DNA of 15,028 nt from positions 1 to 15,028 of the forward strand of contig JAWXCM010000240.1 of assembly GCA_034408745.1 (NCBI GenBank), given 5' to 3'. Below the pieces are notes generated by a model. The model did no database searches. It was not told the origin of the DNA and saw only the letters and a program-made list of their open reading frames with translations. The translations under genes and the position numbers were made by a program. Shown piece after piece: positions 1-8,264 of this stretch. Source of the stretch: JAWXCM01 sp034408745. GTDB lineage: Bacteria; Acidobacteriota; Terriglobia; Bryobacterales; Bryobacteraceae. The number at the start of each line of letters is the position of its first letter. The first letter of the stretch is position 1.

Positions 1-512
1 ACGAAGAACTAGGCCGCCCGAAGACGCTGGAATCGGAAGCCGAGACCATCCTGCAAATGACGGAAAAGGGCGGCGCACAGATGGTGTACAACTCGATGGG
101 CAACGAAGACGTCGAACGCATCCTCCGCTACCCGAACACCGCAATCGCGAGCGACGGCGGGGTGCGCATCTTCGGCGAAGGCGTTCCGCACCCGCGAGCC
201 TATGGCACCAATGCCCGCGTGCTCGCCGAGTACGTGCGCAACCGTGGAGTGATCACGCTGGAAGACGCGGTCCGCCGGATGACCTCACTCCCTGCGCGCA
301 CTTTCGGCTTCAAAGACCGCGGTCTGTTGCGCGAGGGCTTTGCCGCCGACATTGTGCTCTTTGACCCGGCGCTGGTGCAGGACAAAGCCACCTTCCCCAA
401 ACCGCACCAGTACACCGAGGGCTTCGACTTCGTGATTGTGAATGGAAAGGTGGCGGTAGAGGCCAGCAAGCCTCTCGACGTGCTGGCCGGGAAGATACTG
501 CGTAGGATGTAA
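1..512 (+). CDS. N-acyl-D-amino-acid deacylase (D-aminoacylase family amidohydrolase), C-terminal part
   Basis: This is the 3' end of a gene that starts before the window. The reading frame is open from base 3 and gives 169 residues to a TAA stop. The family hydrolyses N-acyl-D-amino acids to D-amino acids and a fatty or acetic acid, using a metal-dependent TIM-barrel amidohydrolase fold. Visible family marks are ASDGG (residues 49-53 of the fragment), which carries the conserved catalytic Asp, then HPRAYGT, then the end-of-barrel block with MTSLPA, the DRG turn, and G-x-x-ADIVLFDP leading into the small composite beta-domain. The final IVNGKVAV is typical of amidohydrolase C-termini. An internal ATG at 57 is not the start, because the conserved fold continues upstream of it. 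The N-terminal metal ligands are outside the window, so activity cannot be judged. It could also be a related dihydroorotase/D-hydantoinase-like enzyme, but the HPRAYGT motif favours D-aminoacylase. Confidence 0.88.
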   Translation, partial: EELGRPKTLESEAETILQMTEKGGAQMVYNSMGNEDVERILRYPNTAIASDGGVRIFGEGVPHPRAYGTNARVLAEYVRNRGVITLEDAVRRMTSLPARTFGFKDRGLLREGFAADIVLFDPALVQDKATFPKPHQYTEGFDFVIVNGKVAVEASKPLDVLAGKILRRM

Positions 513-522
513 CAGGGAGGTC

Positions 523-543
523 GGCCGGACTTACACTCCGGCC
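523..543. terminator. Hairpin at the convergent gene junction (possible bidirectional terminator)
   Basis: GGCCGGA (523-529) and TCCGGCC (537-543) form a perfect 7-bp stem with the loop CTTACAC. The loop contains the tpx stop codon (complement of 531-533). It lies in the 18-bp gap between the deacylase stop and the tpx stop. There is no T-tract on either side, so a classical intrinsic terminator is not shown. It may only stall polymerase or protect 3' ends. Confidence 0.4.
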
Positions 544-1067
544 AGTTCGCGAGCCTTGCCCAGCGCCGTATCGTAGTTTGGATGGTCGGCGACTTCCGTC
601 ACGTACTCCACATGCTGCACCGTGTCGTTGGCGTCCACCACAAAGATGGCGCGGCTTTCAATCCGCCATTCCTTGATCAGGGTGCCGTAGGCGGCACCGA
701 AAGAACCATTGCGGTGATCCGACAGCATGGTCATGTTGTCGACACCGAAGGCTCCGCACCAGCGCGACTGCGCAAACGGCAGATCCATGCTGATGGTGTA
801 CATTTTGATGCCCGGCAGCTTCGTTGCTTCTTCGTTGAAGCGCTTGGTCTGCATGTCGCAAACCGGAGTATCGAGCGAAGGGACCACGCTAAAAATGCGG
901 ACCTGGCCCGAGGTGCCCGGCAGATCGACGCCGCTCAGCGTCTTGTCGACCACGTCGAAGTTCGGAGCCTTGTCGCCGACCTTCAGCTCGGGGCCAACGA
1001 GTGTTAGCGGGTTGCCCTTAAAGGTCGTCGCACCCGGACGTTCTGTCACTACCTGTGCTGGATTCAT
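531..1067 (-). CDS. tpx: Thiol peroxidase Tpx (atypical 2-Cys peroxiredoxin)
   Basis: This 178-residue protein matches the usual Tpx length (about 165-175 aa). Tpx reduces hydrogen peroxide and alkyl hydroperoxides using thioredoxin as electron donor. The peroxidatic Cys70 sits in PSLDTPVCDMQT, with Thr67 three residues before it as in the T-x-x-C active site. The resolving Cys104 lies in FAQSRWCGAFGV. The 34-residue spacing equals that between Cys61 and Cys95 of E. coli Tpx, which form an intramolecular disulfide. Arg139 in the ESRAIFVVD strand fits the conserved active-site arginine. It has no signal peptide, so it is probably cytoplasmic (the E. coli enzyme was once thought periplasmic). 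It is the second gene of a minus-strand pair and starts 7 bp after the stop of the DUF255 gene. No strong Shine-Dalgarno is seen, which fits translation coupled to the upstream gene. Confidence 0.97.
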   Translation of the reverse strand: MNPAQVVTERPGATTFKGNPLTLVGPELKVGDKAPNFDVVDKTLSGVDLPGTSGQVRIFSVVPSLDTPVCDMQTKRFNEEATKLPGIKMYTISMDLPFAQSRWCGAFGVDNMTMLSDHRNGSFGAAYGTLIKEWRIESRAIFVVDANDTVQHVEYVTEVADHPNYDTALGKARELAGV

Positions 1068-1074
1068 AGCGCCG

Positions 1075-3150
1075 CTATTGTAGCAAGGCTGTCAATTTTT
1101 CGGTTTCCGAAACGGGCAGCTGGCAGGTGAAATTCTCGCAGACATATGCTGTCGGCCTGCCATGCACTTCGCCCATATTCTTCAGTTCGGGATTCAGGGC
1201 ATGACTCCCGGCCCACACCAGCGTATGGAAAGGCAGATATCTACTGCAGATTGCCGCGCGCATCGGTCCCATGGAGTCGCGGGCCCCGGCCAGCACAATT
1301 TGCTTCGGCGGCGTAACGGCGAACATCGCCGCCACCAGCATCTGCGGCAAACCGGTGGGCCCGGCAGCCATCTTGCCCCCGAACGCCCGCAGCGCGTGCT
1401 CCGCCTTCTCCCGCCACTCGGCCCGGCCGGTAATGTGCGCCAGCCGCAGCAGATTCAGTATCGCGACGGAATTGCCCGACGGCTCGGCGCCATCGTAATC
1501 TTCCTTTGCGCGCAGCACCAGGCTCGTGTCCCCGTCGGCTGCGCTGAAGAACCCACCCGCGGCCGGATCCTCGAACAGTTCCACCATGCGCGACGTCAAC
1601 TCAATCGCCGACCGCAGGTGATTGTCCTCAAAATCCGTCTCGTACAGATCCAGCAATCCCTGCACGAAGAATGCATAGTCGTCGAGGAATCCGCCGACAG
1701 CCGCGTCGCCATCGCGCCAGCGCCGAAGCAGCAGGTTATCGGTGCAGAGGTTTTTCAAAACGAACCCAGCAGCCTGGTGCGCCGCCTCCGTGTACCTGGG
1801 CTCATGGAGCACGCGCCCGCCCAGTGCGAACGCCGAGATCATCAGCCCGTTCCAGGCTGTCAGCACCTTGTCATCCAGATGTGGCCTGATCCGCGAAGCC
1901 CGCGCTGCCAGCAGCTTGTGCTTTGCTTCATCCAGAGCGCGCGTCACTTCTTCTTCCGTCACCGCAAACCGCCGAGCCGTATCGGCGATGGTAAACCGCT
2001 CATACAAAATGTTCTTGCCCGTGAACTCGCTGTGCGGATCCTCCATCACGTTCCCGCCGGGCTCGACCCCATAGCGATAGCCGAACCACTCGGCTGCATC
2101 GCCGGCGAGATGCGCGATCTCCTCCGCATCCCAGACGTAGAACGCGCCCTCGCCCTTCTCATGCGGCTTGTCCGGGTGGATCACGCTGTCGGCATCTTCC
2201 GCCGAATAGAACGCCCCGTCTCCGTTCGTCATGTCGCGAAGCACGTATTCGAAGATGTCGCGGGCCACCTGAGCCAGCGCCGCATCGCCGGTAACCTGAA
2301 ACGCCTCCAGATACGCGATGGCAAGCTGCGCCTGATCGTAGAGCATCTTCTCGAAATGCGGCACAAACCACCGCGCGTCCACCGAGTAGCGATGGAACCC
2401 GCCGCCCAGCTGGTCGTTCATCCCGCCCTTTGCCATCTCACGCAGCGTCAGCACCACCATGTCCGACGCTTCGGCGTTCTTCGTCAGATAACTGTAGCGA
2501 AGCAGGAAATTCAGCGTCGACGGGCGCGGGAATTTCGGCGATCCGCCAAAGCCACCGAGCCGTGAATCGAACGCGCGGCGAAACTGATAAAAGCAGGAGT
2601 CGAACACCGCCTGATCCGCCGGGGCGTGCTGCGCGCCGTCGCCTTCCACGTGCTTGCGAAGCTGCTCCAGAACATCGTCGCCCGACTTCAGAATCTGCTC
2701 GCGGTCCGTCTGCCAGGCCGTCGCGAGCTGCTCCAGCACCTGACGGAACCCTGGCCGTCCGTACCGCGAATCGGGGGGGAAGTACGTGCCTCCGAAAAAG
2801 GGCTTCAGCTCCGGCGTCAGCCACACCGACATCGGCCAGCCGCCGCTTCCCGTGGTCGCCTGCACAAACGACATGTAGATCCGGTCGACGTCAGGCCGCT
2901 CCTCCCGATCCACCTTGATCGGTACAAAGAACCGATTGAGCACCTCGGCCACCGCGTCGCTTTCAAACGACTCCCTCTCCATCACGTGGCACCAGTGACA
3001 CGTGGAGTACCCGATCGACAGGAAAATCGGCTTGTTTTCGTGCTTCGCCTTGTCAAAGGCCTCCGGTCCCCAGGCATACCAGTCGACGGGGTTGTGGGCA
3101 TGTTGCAGCAGGTAAGGACTCTTCTCTAGGGCGAGGCGATTTGAGGGCAT
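1075..3150 (-). CDS. DUF255 thioredoxin-domain protein, YyaL/SSP411 (spermatogenesis-associated protein 20) family
   Basis: From the chosen start the protein has 691 residues, close to the family norm. The N-terminus carries the hallmark EKSPYLLQHAHNPVDWYAWG, then a thioredoxin-like active site CHWC (residues 51-54), KVDREERPDVD (79-89), GGWPMSVWLTP and FFGGTYFPP. The rest is an (alpha/alpha)6-barrel resembling N-acylglucosamine 2-epimerase/cellobiose-epimerase folds, with GGFHRYSVD, HFEKMLYDQAQL and FYSAEDADS. The biochemical function of the family is not established; a thiol-redox or sugar-related role is inferred from the fold. No signal peptide is seen. Start choice: an ATG also exists at 3156, but the AAAAGGA Shine-Dalgarno overlaps it and lies 5 nt before the ATG at 3150. 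The resulting MPSNRLALEKSPYL also fits the usual family start. It precedes tpx in one transcription unit and diverges from the TonB-receptor operon. Confidence 0.93.
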   Translation of the reverse strand: MPSNRLALEKSPYLLQHAHNPVDWYAWGPEAFDKAKHENKPIFLSIGYSTCHWCHVMERESFESDAVAEVLNRFFVPIKVDREERPDVDRIYMSFVQATTGSGGWPMSVWLTPELKPFFGGTYFPPDSRYGRPGFRQVLEQLATAWQTDREQILKSGDDVLEQLRKHVEGDGAQHAPADQAVFDSCFYQFRRAFDSRLGGFGGSPKFPRPSTLNFLLRYSYLTKNAEASDMVVLTLREMAKGGMNDQLGGGFHRYSVDARWFVPHFEKMLYDQAQLAIAYLEAFQVTGDAALAQVARDIFEYVLRDMTNGDGAFYSAEDADSVIHPDKPHEKGEGAFYVWDAEEIAHLAGDAAEWFGYRYGVEPGGNVMEDPHSEFTGKNILYERFTIADTARRFAVTEEEVTRALDEAKHKLLAARASRIRPHLDDKVLTAWNGLMISAFALGGRVLHEPRYTEAAHQAAGFVLKNLCTDNLLLRRWRDGDAAVGGFLDDYAFFVQGLLDLYETDFEDNHLRSAIELTSRMVELFEDPAAGGFFSAADGDTSLVLRAKEDYDGAEPSGNSVAILNLLRLAHITGRAEWREKAEHALRAFGGKMAAGPTGLPQMLVAAMFAVTPPKQIVLAGARDSMGPMRAAICSRYLPFHTLVWAGSHALNPELKNMGEVHGRPTAYVCENFTCQLPVSETEKLTALLQ

Positions 3151-3162
3151 AGACATCCTTTT

Positions 3163-3176
3163 CGATTGTTGCAGAA
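3163..3176 (+). repeat. 14-nt repeat CGATTGTTGCAGAA, copy 1
   Basis: This is an exact match to 9311-9324, in the same orientation. It lies in the divergent control region upstream of the first TonB-receptor gene and just upstream of the DUF255 gene start. Both copies are non-coding and both precede a TonB-receptor gene. Its function is unknown. Confidence 0.55.
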
Positions 3177-3183
3177 GGCCTGC

Positions 3184-3211
3184 ATCGAAAGCTGCCGCAC
3201 CGCAAAGTCAA
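3184..3211 (-). promoter_or_regulatory. Possible divergent promoter of the DUF255-tpx unit
   Basis: On the minus strand TTGACT (complement of 3206-3211) is followed after 16 bp by TTCGAT (complement of 3184-3189), a weak -10 with 3 of 6 consensus matches. It would drive the DUF255-tpx pair and shares the palindrome with the opposite promoter. The -10 match is poor, so this is tentative. Confidence 0.25.
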
Positions 3212-3221
3212 CGTTGACTTT
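3204..3221. promoter_or_regulatory. 18-bp perfect palindrome, probable repressor operator
   Basis: AAAGTCAACGTTGACTTT reads identically on both strands. The centre AACGTT with a CpG at the dyad resembles LacI/GalR-family operators, though no regulator gene is in the window to confirm this. It contains TTGACT on both strands (plus 3214-3219; minus, complement of 3206-3211), so a bound protein would cover the -35 elements of both divergent units. Confidence 0.6.
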
Positions 3222-3242
3222 CGTGGTTTACTAGATTAACAT
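3214..3242 (+). promoter_or_regulatory. Sigma70-like promoter of the TonB-receptor/CRTAC1/TPR operon
   Basis: The -35 box TTGACT (3214-3219) and the -10 box TAACAT (3237-3242) are separated by 17 bp. This predicts a transcript start near 3249 and a very short leader before the AGAGG Shine-Dalgarno (3252-3256) and the ATG at 3261. The -35 lies within the 18-bp palindrome, which suggests repression by occlusion. Confidence 0.5.
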
Positions 3243-3260
3243 CTTCAAACTAGAGGTTCT

Positions 3261-6200
3261 ATGATGACCCTGCCCTGTCGAGTTCTCGCTGTTATCGCAG
3301 CAGCTGTGTTCCTGCCTACACTTGCACTTACCCAAAGCTCCGATGCGGTCCTGGTTGGAATCATTGAAGATTCCAGCGGGGCTGCACTTCCCGGCTCAAA
3401 CATCACTGCAGTCAACGCGGCAACCGGCGTCTCCAGACAGGTTGTCAGCAACGAGTCCGGCACATTCCAGATTGGTCCTCTGGCGCCAGGCACGTACGAG
3501 TTGCGCACCACCCGGCCGGGGTTCAAAACCGCCGTCCGCACCAACGTTGTCCTCCAGACCGGCGCGACTCTCAAAATCGACTTCACGCTCGATATCGGCG
3601 ATGTCGCCGAGAAAATCGAAGTTACGGCTGCCGCCCCCATGCTGCAAACGCAGGAAACATCGGTCGGCAGCGTCATCACCACCCAGCAACTGGAGCGAAT
3701 CCCGGTCAACGGCCGTAACTACACGCGCCTGCTGGTGCTGATGCCCGGAACCTCCGACATCCGCCGCAGTCAGGGACGTGGGGATCTGTCCGGCTCGCAG
3801 ATGGTCTCGGTGAATGGGCAGCGAACGCAGGACAACAACTACTCGATGGACGGCGTGGACAACAACATGATGTTCATGAACTCCCCCGGTGGCTCGCCGC
3901 CCATGGACGCTATTCAGGAATTCCGTGTCGCCACCGGCAACTCGGCCGAGTACGGACGCAGCACAGGAGCCAGCGTGAATCTGTCCGTGAAGTCCGGCTC
4001 CCGCAACCTCCACGGCAGTGTCTACGAGTACCTTCGCAACGACAAACTGGACGCCAATACTTTCTTCGCGAACCGCCAGGGACAGGGTAAGATCCCGTTT
4101 CGCCAGAACCAGTACGGCGTGGCGATCGGCGGCCCGGTGGTCATCCCCAAAGTATTCAACGGCCGCGACAACACGTTCTGGTTCTTCAGTTGGGAAGGAT
4201 TTCGCTCGCGCCGAGGGCAGACCGCGCAGAGCACCGTGCCGCTGGCGGCGATGCGCACGGGAGATTTCTCCAGCCTGACGGCACCCCTCTACGACCCGAC
4301 CACCCGTCAGCCGTTCGCCGGCAACATGATCCCATCGAGCCGCATCAGCCCGAGTTCGCGCCTGCTCCTCGACAAGCTGATGCCCGTTGCCAACCGCCCG
4401 GGCAACGTAAATAACTTCCTGCAGACCGAGGGCCAGCAGAACAACCGCGACATGATCGTGCTGCGCATGGATCGCACCATCGGGTCCAGGGACACCATCT
4501 GGGGCCGCATGCTGCGTCAGAGTGTGACGGAAGTAGTTCCCTCCGCTTCGGCCCTGTTCGTCACAACCAACCAGTACGACGTACAGAACTACGGAGCCGG
4601 CTGGAATCACGTGTTCGGCCCGAACACGGTGCTGGAAGTCCGCTATGGGTTCAACAATCCAAACAACCCCGGATGCCCGGCGTTTCGCAACGGCCTGACC
4701 CGCGAGGGCATTCTCGCCGAAGCAAACATCAACATCTTCGATAAGCAGGCGCTCTGCGGCACGCTGCCGGGCTTCAATGCCCAGGGTTACCTGACGATGG
4801 GCGGCGGCGGCGGCGAGACCATTCAGGACCGCGTCCACCAGTGGTCGGGAAAGCTGACCAGAGTCGTCGGGCGACACTCGCTGAAGTTCGGCGGCGGTTA
4901 CACGTGGCGCAGCATGGACGCCCAGTACTCCAACCCAACCAACGGGGACATGACGTTCTGGACCTCGTTGACCGCCAATCCGACCACGGGCCAGGGCGGC
5001 AACTCCATCGCGACCATGCTGCTCGGCTATCCCAGCTACATCCGGCGCGGCTTCAGCATCCCCGCGCTGTTTGCGCTGCAGCCTCACTGGGACGCATTCG
5101 CACAGGACGACTGGCGTGCCACCGACAAGCTGACCGTGAATTTCGGAGTGCGCTGGGAGTCAGGCATCCGCCCCTGGGACGCCAACAACGCACTTGGAAA
5201 TCTGCTGGTTGGAAGAGAGTCGAACGGGAGGTACACGGCGCAACTGATGTGGGCCGGCATCAACCCGCTGCCTAATCCCACAACCGGCCAGCTCAATTCC
5301 CCGCCACAGACCTTCGGCTATGGAAAGTCCCTGATGGCGAATGACATGAACAACTGGGCTCCGCGGCTCGGCCTCGCCTATCAGATGACGCAGAAGACGG
5401 TGCTTCGCGCCGGCATCGGCCTTTACTACAACAGCACCTTCATGCAGGAGATCAATGACCTGCGCAAGTTCTGGCCGTATCTTCCGCAGCAGGAGATCAG
5501 CCCGAACACCGGCGGTGTCCTCAATTTGCGCATCAACGATGCCGGACCCGGGTTTGGGAGCACGCAGGCGATCGGCGGCTGGCCGCAGAATCCGGACAAC
5601 CGCAGCCCGTACTCAACTCAGTACAACTTTTTCGTCCAGCATCAGTTGATGGACGACATGACGGTAGACGTGGGCTACACGGGATCGTCGAACCACAAGC
5701 AGATCGGCTACCACGGGTGGAATAACGCCGTGACGCCAGGCCCCGGGCCCGTAGATCCTCGACGCCTTCTCGCGGGTGCTGGCTTCATCGGCAACATGAG
5801 CGGCGGCAGCAACAAATTCAACTCCGAGTACAACTCGTTCCAGGCGAAACTGACGAAGCGTTTCAGCCGTGGTCTCCAGTTGCTCGGCAATTACACGTGG
5901 GGCAAGTGCATGGACGACCAGTCCTCACTGGCGGAAGGCAAGTTCCAGGACTTCCTCAACGCGCGCGCTGACTGGTCCAGATGCAGCTACGACATCGCGC
6001 ATGCCTTCAAGCTGGGCTATGTGTACGATCTGCCCTGGGGCCGCGGCCGCACTTTCGGCGGAACATGGAATCGATTCACCGATGCGATCCTTGGCGGCTG
6101 GGCTGTAGAAGGCATCGTGCAGTTGCAAAGCGGCACTCCCTCCAACGTCCGAACCGGCGTGGACCGAGCCAACGTCGGCAGCACCAGTGAGCGGCCGAAC

Positions 6201-6542
6201 GTGCTTCGCAATCCCAACCTGCCGAGTGGTCAACGCACCGCGGACCGCTGGTTCGACACCAGTGCGTTTGTTCTGCCGGACTTGTATACGTTCGGCAATG
6301 CAGGCGCCTATGTGGTGAGTGACGACGGCCGCCGGATCTTCGATATCTCAATCGCCAAGAAGTTCCGAATGGCCGAGAGGCACTCGATTGAACTGCGCGG
6401 CGAGTTCTTTAACTTCCCGAACGCTGTGAATTTCACCGCGCCGGGTTCTGGTGGCTATGTCATGAACACGCCGACCTTCGGAGTGATCACCGGCACCACC
6501 GCCGCACGTCAGGTCCAGGTAGCTCTGCGATACGCTTTCTGA
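3261..6542 (+). CDS. Oar-like TonB-dependent receptor with N-terminal carboxypeptidase-regulatory domain (first copy)
   Basis: This 1093-residue outer-membrane protein is predicted to move or bind a large substrate, powered by TonB/ExbBD. A signal peptide covers about residues 1-24 (hydrophobic VIAAAVFLPTLAL). A carboxypeptidase-regulatory beta-sandwich follows at about 28-112 (VGIIEDSSGAALPG, SGTFQIGPLAPGTYEL). The plug spans about 115-245 with IPVNGRNYTRLLVLMPG, MDGVDNN, IQEFRVATGNSAEYGRSTGA and VKSGSRNLHGSVYEYLRND. The remainder is a large beta-barrel with repeated aromatic strands, ending in the terminal Phe (ALRYAF) expected of outer-membrane barrels. Length about 1,100 is normal for Acidobacteriota Oar-like proteins and longer than classical siderophore receptors. 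The start is ATG 3261 with AGAGG 4 nt upstream; the next codon ATG at 3264 (7 nt spacing) is equally possible. It is the first gene of a three-gene operon. The substrate cannot be deduced, and no SusD-like partner is present. Confidence 0.92.
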   Translation: MMTLPCRVLAVIAAAVFLPTLALTQSSDAVLVGIIEDSSGAALPGSNITAVNAATGVSRQVVSNESGTFQIGPLAPGTYELRTTRPGFKTAVRTNVVLQTGATLKIDFTLDIGDVAEKIEVTAAAPMLQTQETSVGSVITTQQLERIPVNGRNYTRLLVLMPGTSDIRRSQGRGDLSGSQMVSVNGQRTQDNNYSMDGVDNNMMFMNSPGGSPPMDAIQEFRVATGNSAEYGRSTGASVNLSVKSGSRNLHGSVYEYLRNDKLDANTFFANRQGQGKIPFRQNQYGVAIGGPVVIPKVFNGRDNTFWFFSWEGFRSRRGQTAQSTVPLAAMRTGDFSSLTAPLYDPTTRQPFAGNMIPSSRISPSSRLLLDKLMPVANRPGNVNNFLQTEGQQNNRDMIVLRMDRTIGSRDTIWGRMLRQSVTEVVPSASALFVTTNQYDVQNYGAGWNHVFGPNTVLEVRYGFNNPNNPGCPAFRNGLTREGILAEANINIFDKQALCGTLPGFNAQGYLTMGGGGGETIQDRVHQWSGKLTRVVGRHSLKFGGGYTWRSMDAQYSNPTNGDMTFWTSLTANPTTGQGGNSIATMLLGYPSYIRRGFSIPALFALQPHWDAFAQDDWRATDKLTVNFGVRWESGIRPWDANNALGNLLVGRESNGRYTAQLMWAGINPLPNPTTGQLNSPPQTFGYGKSLMANDMNNWAPRLGLAYQMTQKTVLRAGIGLYYNSTFMQEINDLRKFWPYLPQQEISPNTGGVLNLRINDAGPGFGSTQAIGGWPQNPDNRSPYSTQYNFFVQHQLMDDMTVDVGYTGSSNHKQIGYHGWNNAVTPGPGPVDPRRLLAGAGFIGNMSGGSNKFNSEYNSFQAKLTKRFSRGLQLLGNYTWGKCMDDQSSLAEGKFQDFLNARADWSRCSYDIAHAFKLGYVYDLPWGRGRTFGGTWNRFTDAILGGWAVEGIVQLQSGTPSNVRTGVDRANVGSTSERPNVLRNPNLPSGQRTADRWFDTSAFVLPDLYTFGNAGAYVVSDDGRRIFDISIAKKFRMAERHSIELRGEFFNFPNAVNFTAPGSGGYVMNTPTFGVITGTTAARQVQVALRYAF

Positions 6543-8264
6543 GTGCGACTGGCATTCTCATTGATTGTGATCCCGGTGGGGCTTGTTCTCACCGGGATTT
6601 CTCTTTTTCCGCAGGGAATTGCCGTCGCTGACCGCCCCTCCGCCGGAGCGCCGGTACGCTCCACACTCCCCTTCCACGCCACATTCACCGACGTGGCGGC
6701 TCAGGCAGGCATCACAGCGAAATTCGTGCAGGGCAATCCCGCGAATCGCCGCTACATCGTCGAGGCCAATGGCACCGGCGTCGCGCTTGTGGACATCGAC
6801 AACGACGGTCTGCTGGATGCCTTTCTCGTAAACGGATCCACCTTCGCGAAATCCCCTTTGCCCCCTACGAACCACCTGTATCGAAATGCAGGCGGCGGCC
6901 GGTTTCAGGACGTGACGAAAGCGTCGGGCACAGGCCGTTCCGGATGGGGCAACGGCGTCTGCGCGGGCGACTTCGACAACGACGGCTTCACCGACCTGTA
7001 CGTCACATACTGGGGACGCAACTCGCTGTTCCGCAACACCGGCAAAGCCAGTTTCGTCGATGTCGCCGAAGCCGCGGGCGTCGCCGGCTCAGGGACCGAC
7101 TGGAGCACCGGGTGCACCTTCACCGACTTCGACCGCGACGGCTTGCTCGATCTGTTCGTTGTAACCTACGCCGGGTTCGATTTGAAATCGACGCCCCTGC
7201 CTGGGCAGCTCCCCACCTGCAAATACCGTGACAAACCCGTGTTCTGCGGCCCACGAGGCCTGCCCTTCGGCCGTGCCTTCCTGTACCGCAACAAGGGCGG
7301 CGGAAAGTTTGAGGATGTGTCCATCGCCTCCGGCATCCGCAAGCCGCAGGGCTTCTACGGCTTCACCGCTGTGGCGGCGGACTTCAACGGGGATGGCTGG
7401 CAGGACATCTACGTGGCCAGCGACTCCACGCCCAGCCTGCTCTTCCGCAACAACGGAAACGGCACGTTTTCCGAAGTCGCCACCGAATCGGGTATCGCGT
7501 TCAATGAGAACGGCACCGAACAAGCCGGAATGGGCCTCGCGGCCGGCGACGCCAATGGCGACGGCACGCTCGACATCGTCAAAACGAATTTCATTCGCGA
7601 CTACCCAAATCTCTACAGCAACCTGGGCAAGGGCTTCTTTGAGGATCGGGCAGTCATCGCGGGGCTCGCGGTCAATCCGCAATATCTTCTGTGGGGCGCC
7701 GGGCTCGAGGACTTCGACAACGACGGTCTCCGCGACATCTTCCTGACATCAGGGCACGTCTACGCCGGTGATCCAGCCGAACCCTGGGCCACTTCCCGAC
7801 TCCTGTACCGGCAGCTCCCCGGCGGTAAGTTCGAGGATGTGTCGGCAATGGCGGGGGCTGGCGTGACCGAACGTCAGTCGAGCCGCGGCGCCGCCTTCGG
7901 AGACTTCGATTCGGACGGCGACATCGACGTGCTCATCATGAACATGGACCGTGCTCCCAGCCTCCTTCGGAACGACCTGAAGAGCAGCAATCACTGGCTT
8001 CGAGTCCAGTTGCAGGGCGTCGTGTCGAACCGCAGCGGCATCGGCGCCGTGGTATCAGTTGAGGCAGGAGGAAGGACGCAAACTTCCGTTGTACTCAGCC
8101 AATCGAGCTATCTGTCGGTCAACGACCTCGGCCTGCACTTCGGCCTCGGCTTCACAGACAGGGTCGACAGGGTCGTGGTGCGCTGGCCTAACGGCAAGGC
8201 GGAAGCATTCAGCGGCATTCAGGTGGACCGGCCGGTGCTGCTGAAAGAGGGCAGTTCACAATGA
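6543..8264 (+). CDS. CRTAC1-family secreted protein: FG-GAP/VCBS beta-propeller with ASPIC/UnbV domain
   Basis: This 573-residue protein is probably extracytoplasmic. The GTG start directly abuts the receptor's TGA, and the hydrophobic stretch LAFSLIVIPVGLVLTGISLF is a signal peptide or anchor, which supports this start. No good Shine-Dalgarno is seen, so translational coupling is likely. Seven D-x-[DN]-x-D-G-x-x-D calcium-type loops stand at 84-92, 143-151, 195-203, 280-288, 336-344, 390-398 and 454-462, the spacing of an integrin-like beta-propeller. A cysteine pair (226 and 235, in CKYRDKPVFCGPRGL) matches a motif common in bacterial CRTAC1 proteins. The C-terminus (about 482-560) is the ASPIC/UnbV domain, with NHWLRVQL, GIGAVVSVEAGG and VVVRWPNGKAE. 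Family members are secreted and their bacterial function is not established. Binding of glycans or proteins is an inference from the fold. It lies between the receptor and a TPR gene. Confidence 0.93.
   Translation: MRLAFSLIVIPVGLVLTGISLFPQGIAVADRPSAGAPVRSTLPFHATFTDVAAQAGITAKFVQGNPANRRYIVEANGTGVALVDIDNDGLLDAFLVNGSTFAKSPLPPTNHLYRNAGGGRFQDVTKASGTGRSGWGNGVCAGDFDNDGFTDLYVTYWGRNSLFRNTGKASFVDVAEAAGVAGSGTDWSTGCTFTDFDRDGLLDLFVVTYAGFDLKSTPLPGQLPTCKYRDKPVFCGPRGLPFGRAFLYRNKGGGKFEDVSIASGIRKPQGFYGFTAVAADFNGDGWQDIYVASDSTPSLLFRNNGNGTFSEVATESGIAFNENGTEQAGMGLAAGDANGDGTLDIVKTNFIRDYPNLYSNLGKGFFEDRAVIAGLAVNPQYLLWGAGLEDFDNDGLRDIFLTSGHVYAGDPAEPWATSRLLYRQLPGGKFEDVSAMAGAGVTERQSSRGAAFGDFDSDGDIDVLIMNMDRAPSLLRNDLKSSNHWLRVQLQGVVSNRSGIGAVVSVEAGGRTQTSVVLSQSSYLSVNDLGLHFGLGFTDRVDRVVVRWPNGKAEAFSGIQVDRPVLLKEGSSQ

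Noticed and set aside
1162..2565. Long plus-strand open frame (467 codons) opposite the DUF255 gene
   Set aside because: It is antisense to a gene with clear family motifs; its Arg/His/Gln-rich composition and lack of motifs mark it as a shadow.
3396..5087. Long minus-strand open frame (563 codons) inside the first TonB receptor
   Set aside because: It is antisense to a well-supported receptor, has low-complexity Arg/Val/His-rich composition typical of GC-rich shadow frames, and shows no recognisable domain.
6543..8264. Tandem DNA repeat suggested by the seven D-x-D-x-D-G loops
   Set aside because: The loops are irregularly spaced and the DNA between them has diverged; these are protein-level FG-GAP/VCBS repeats, not a DNA repeat array.
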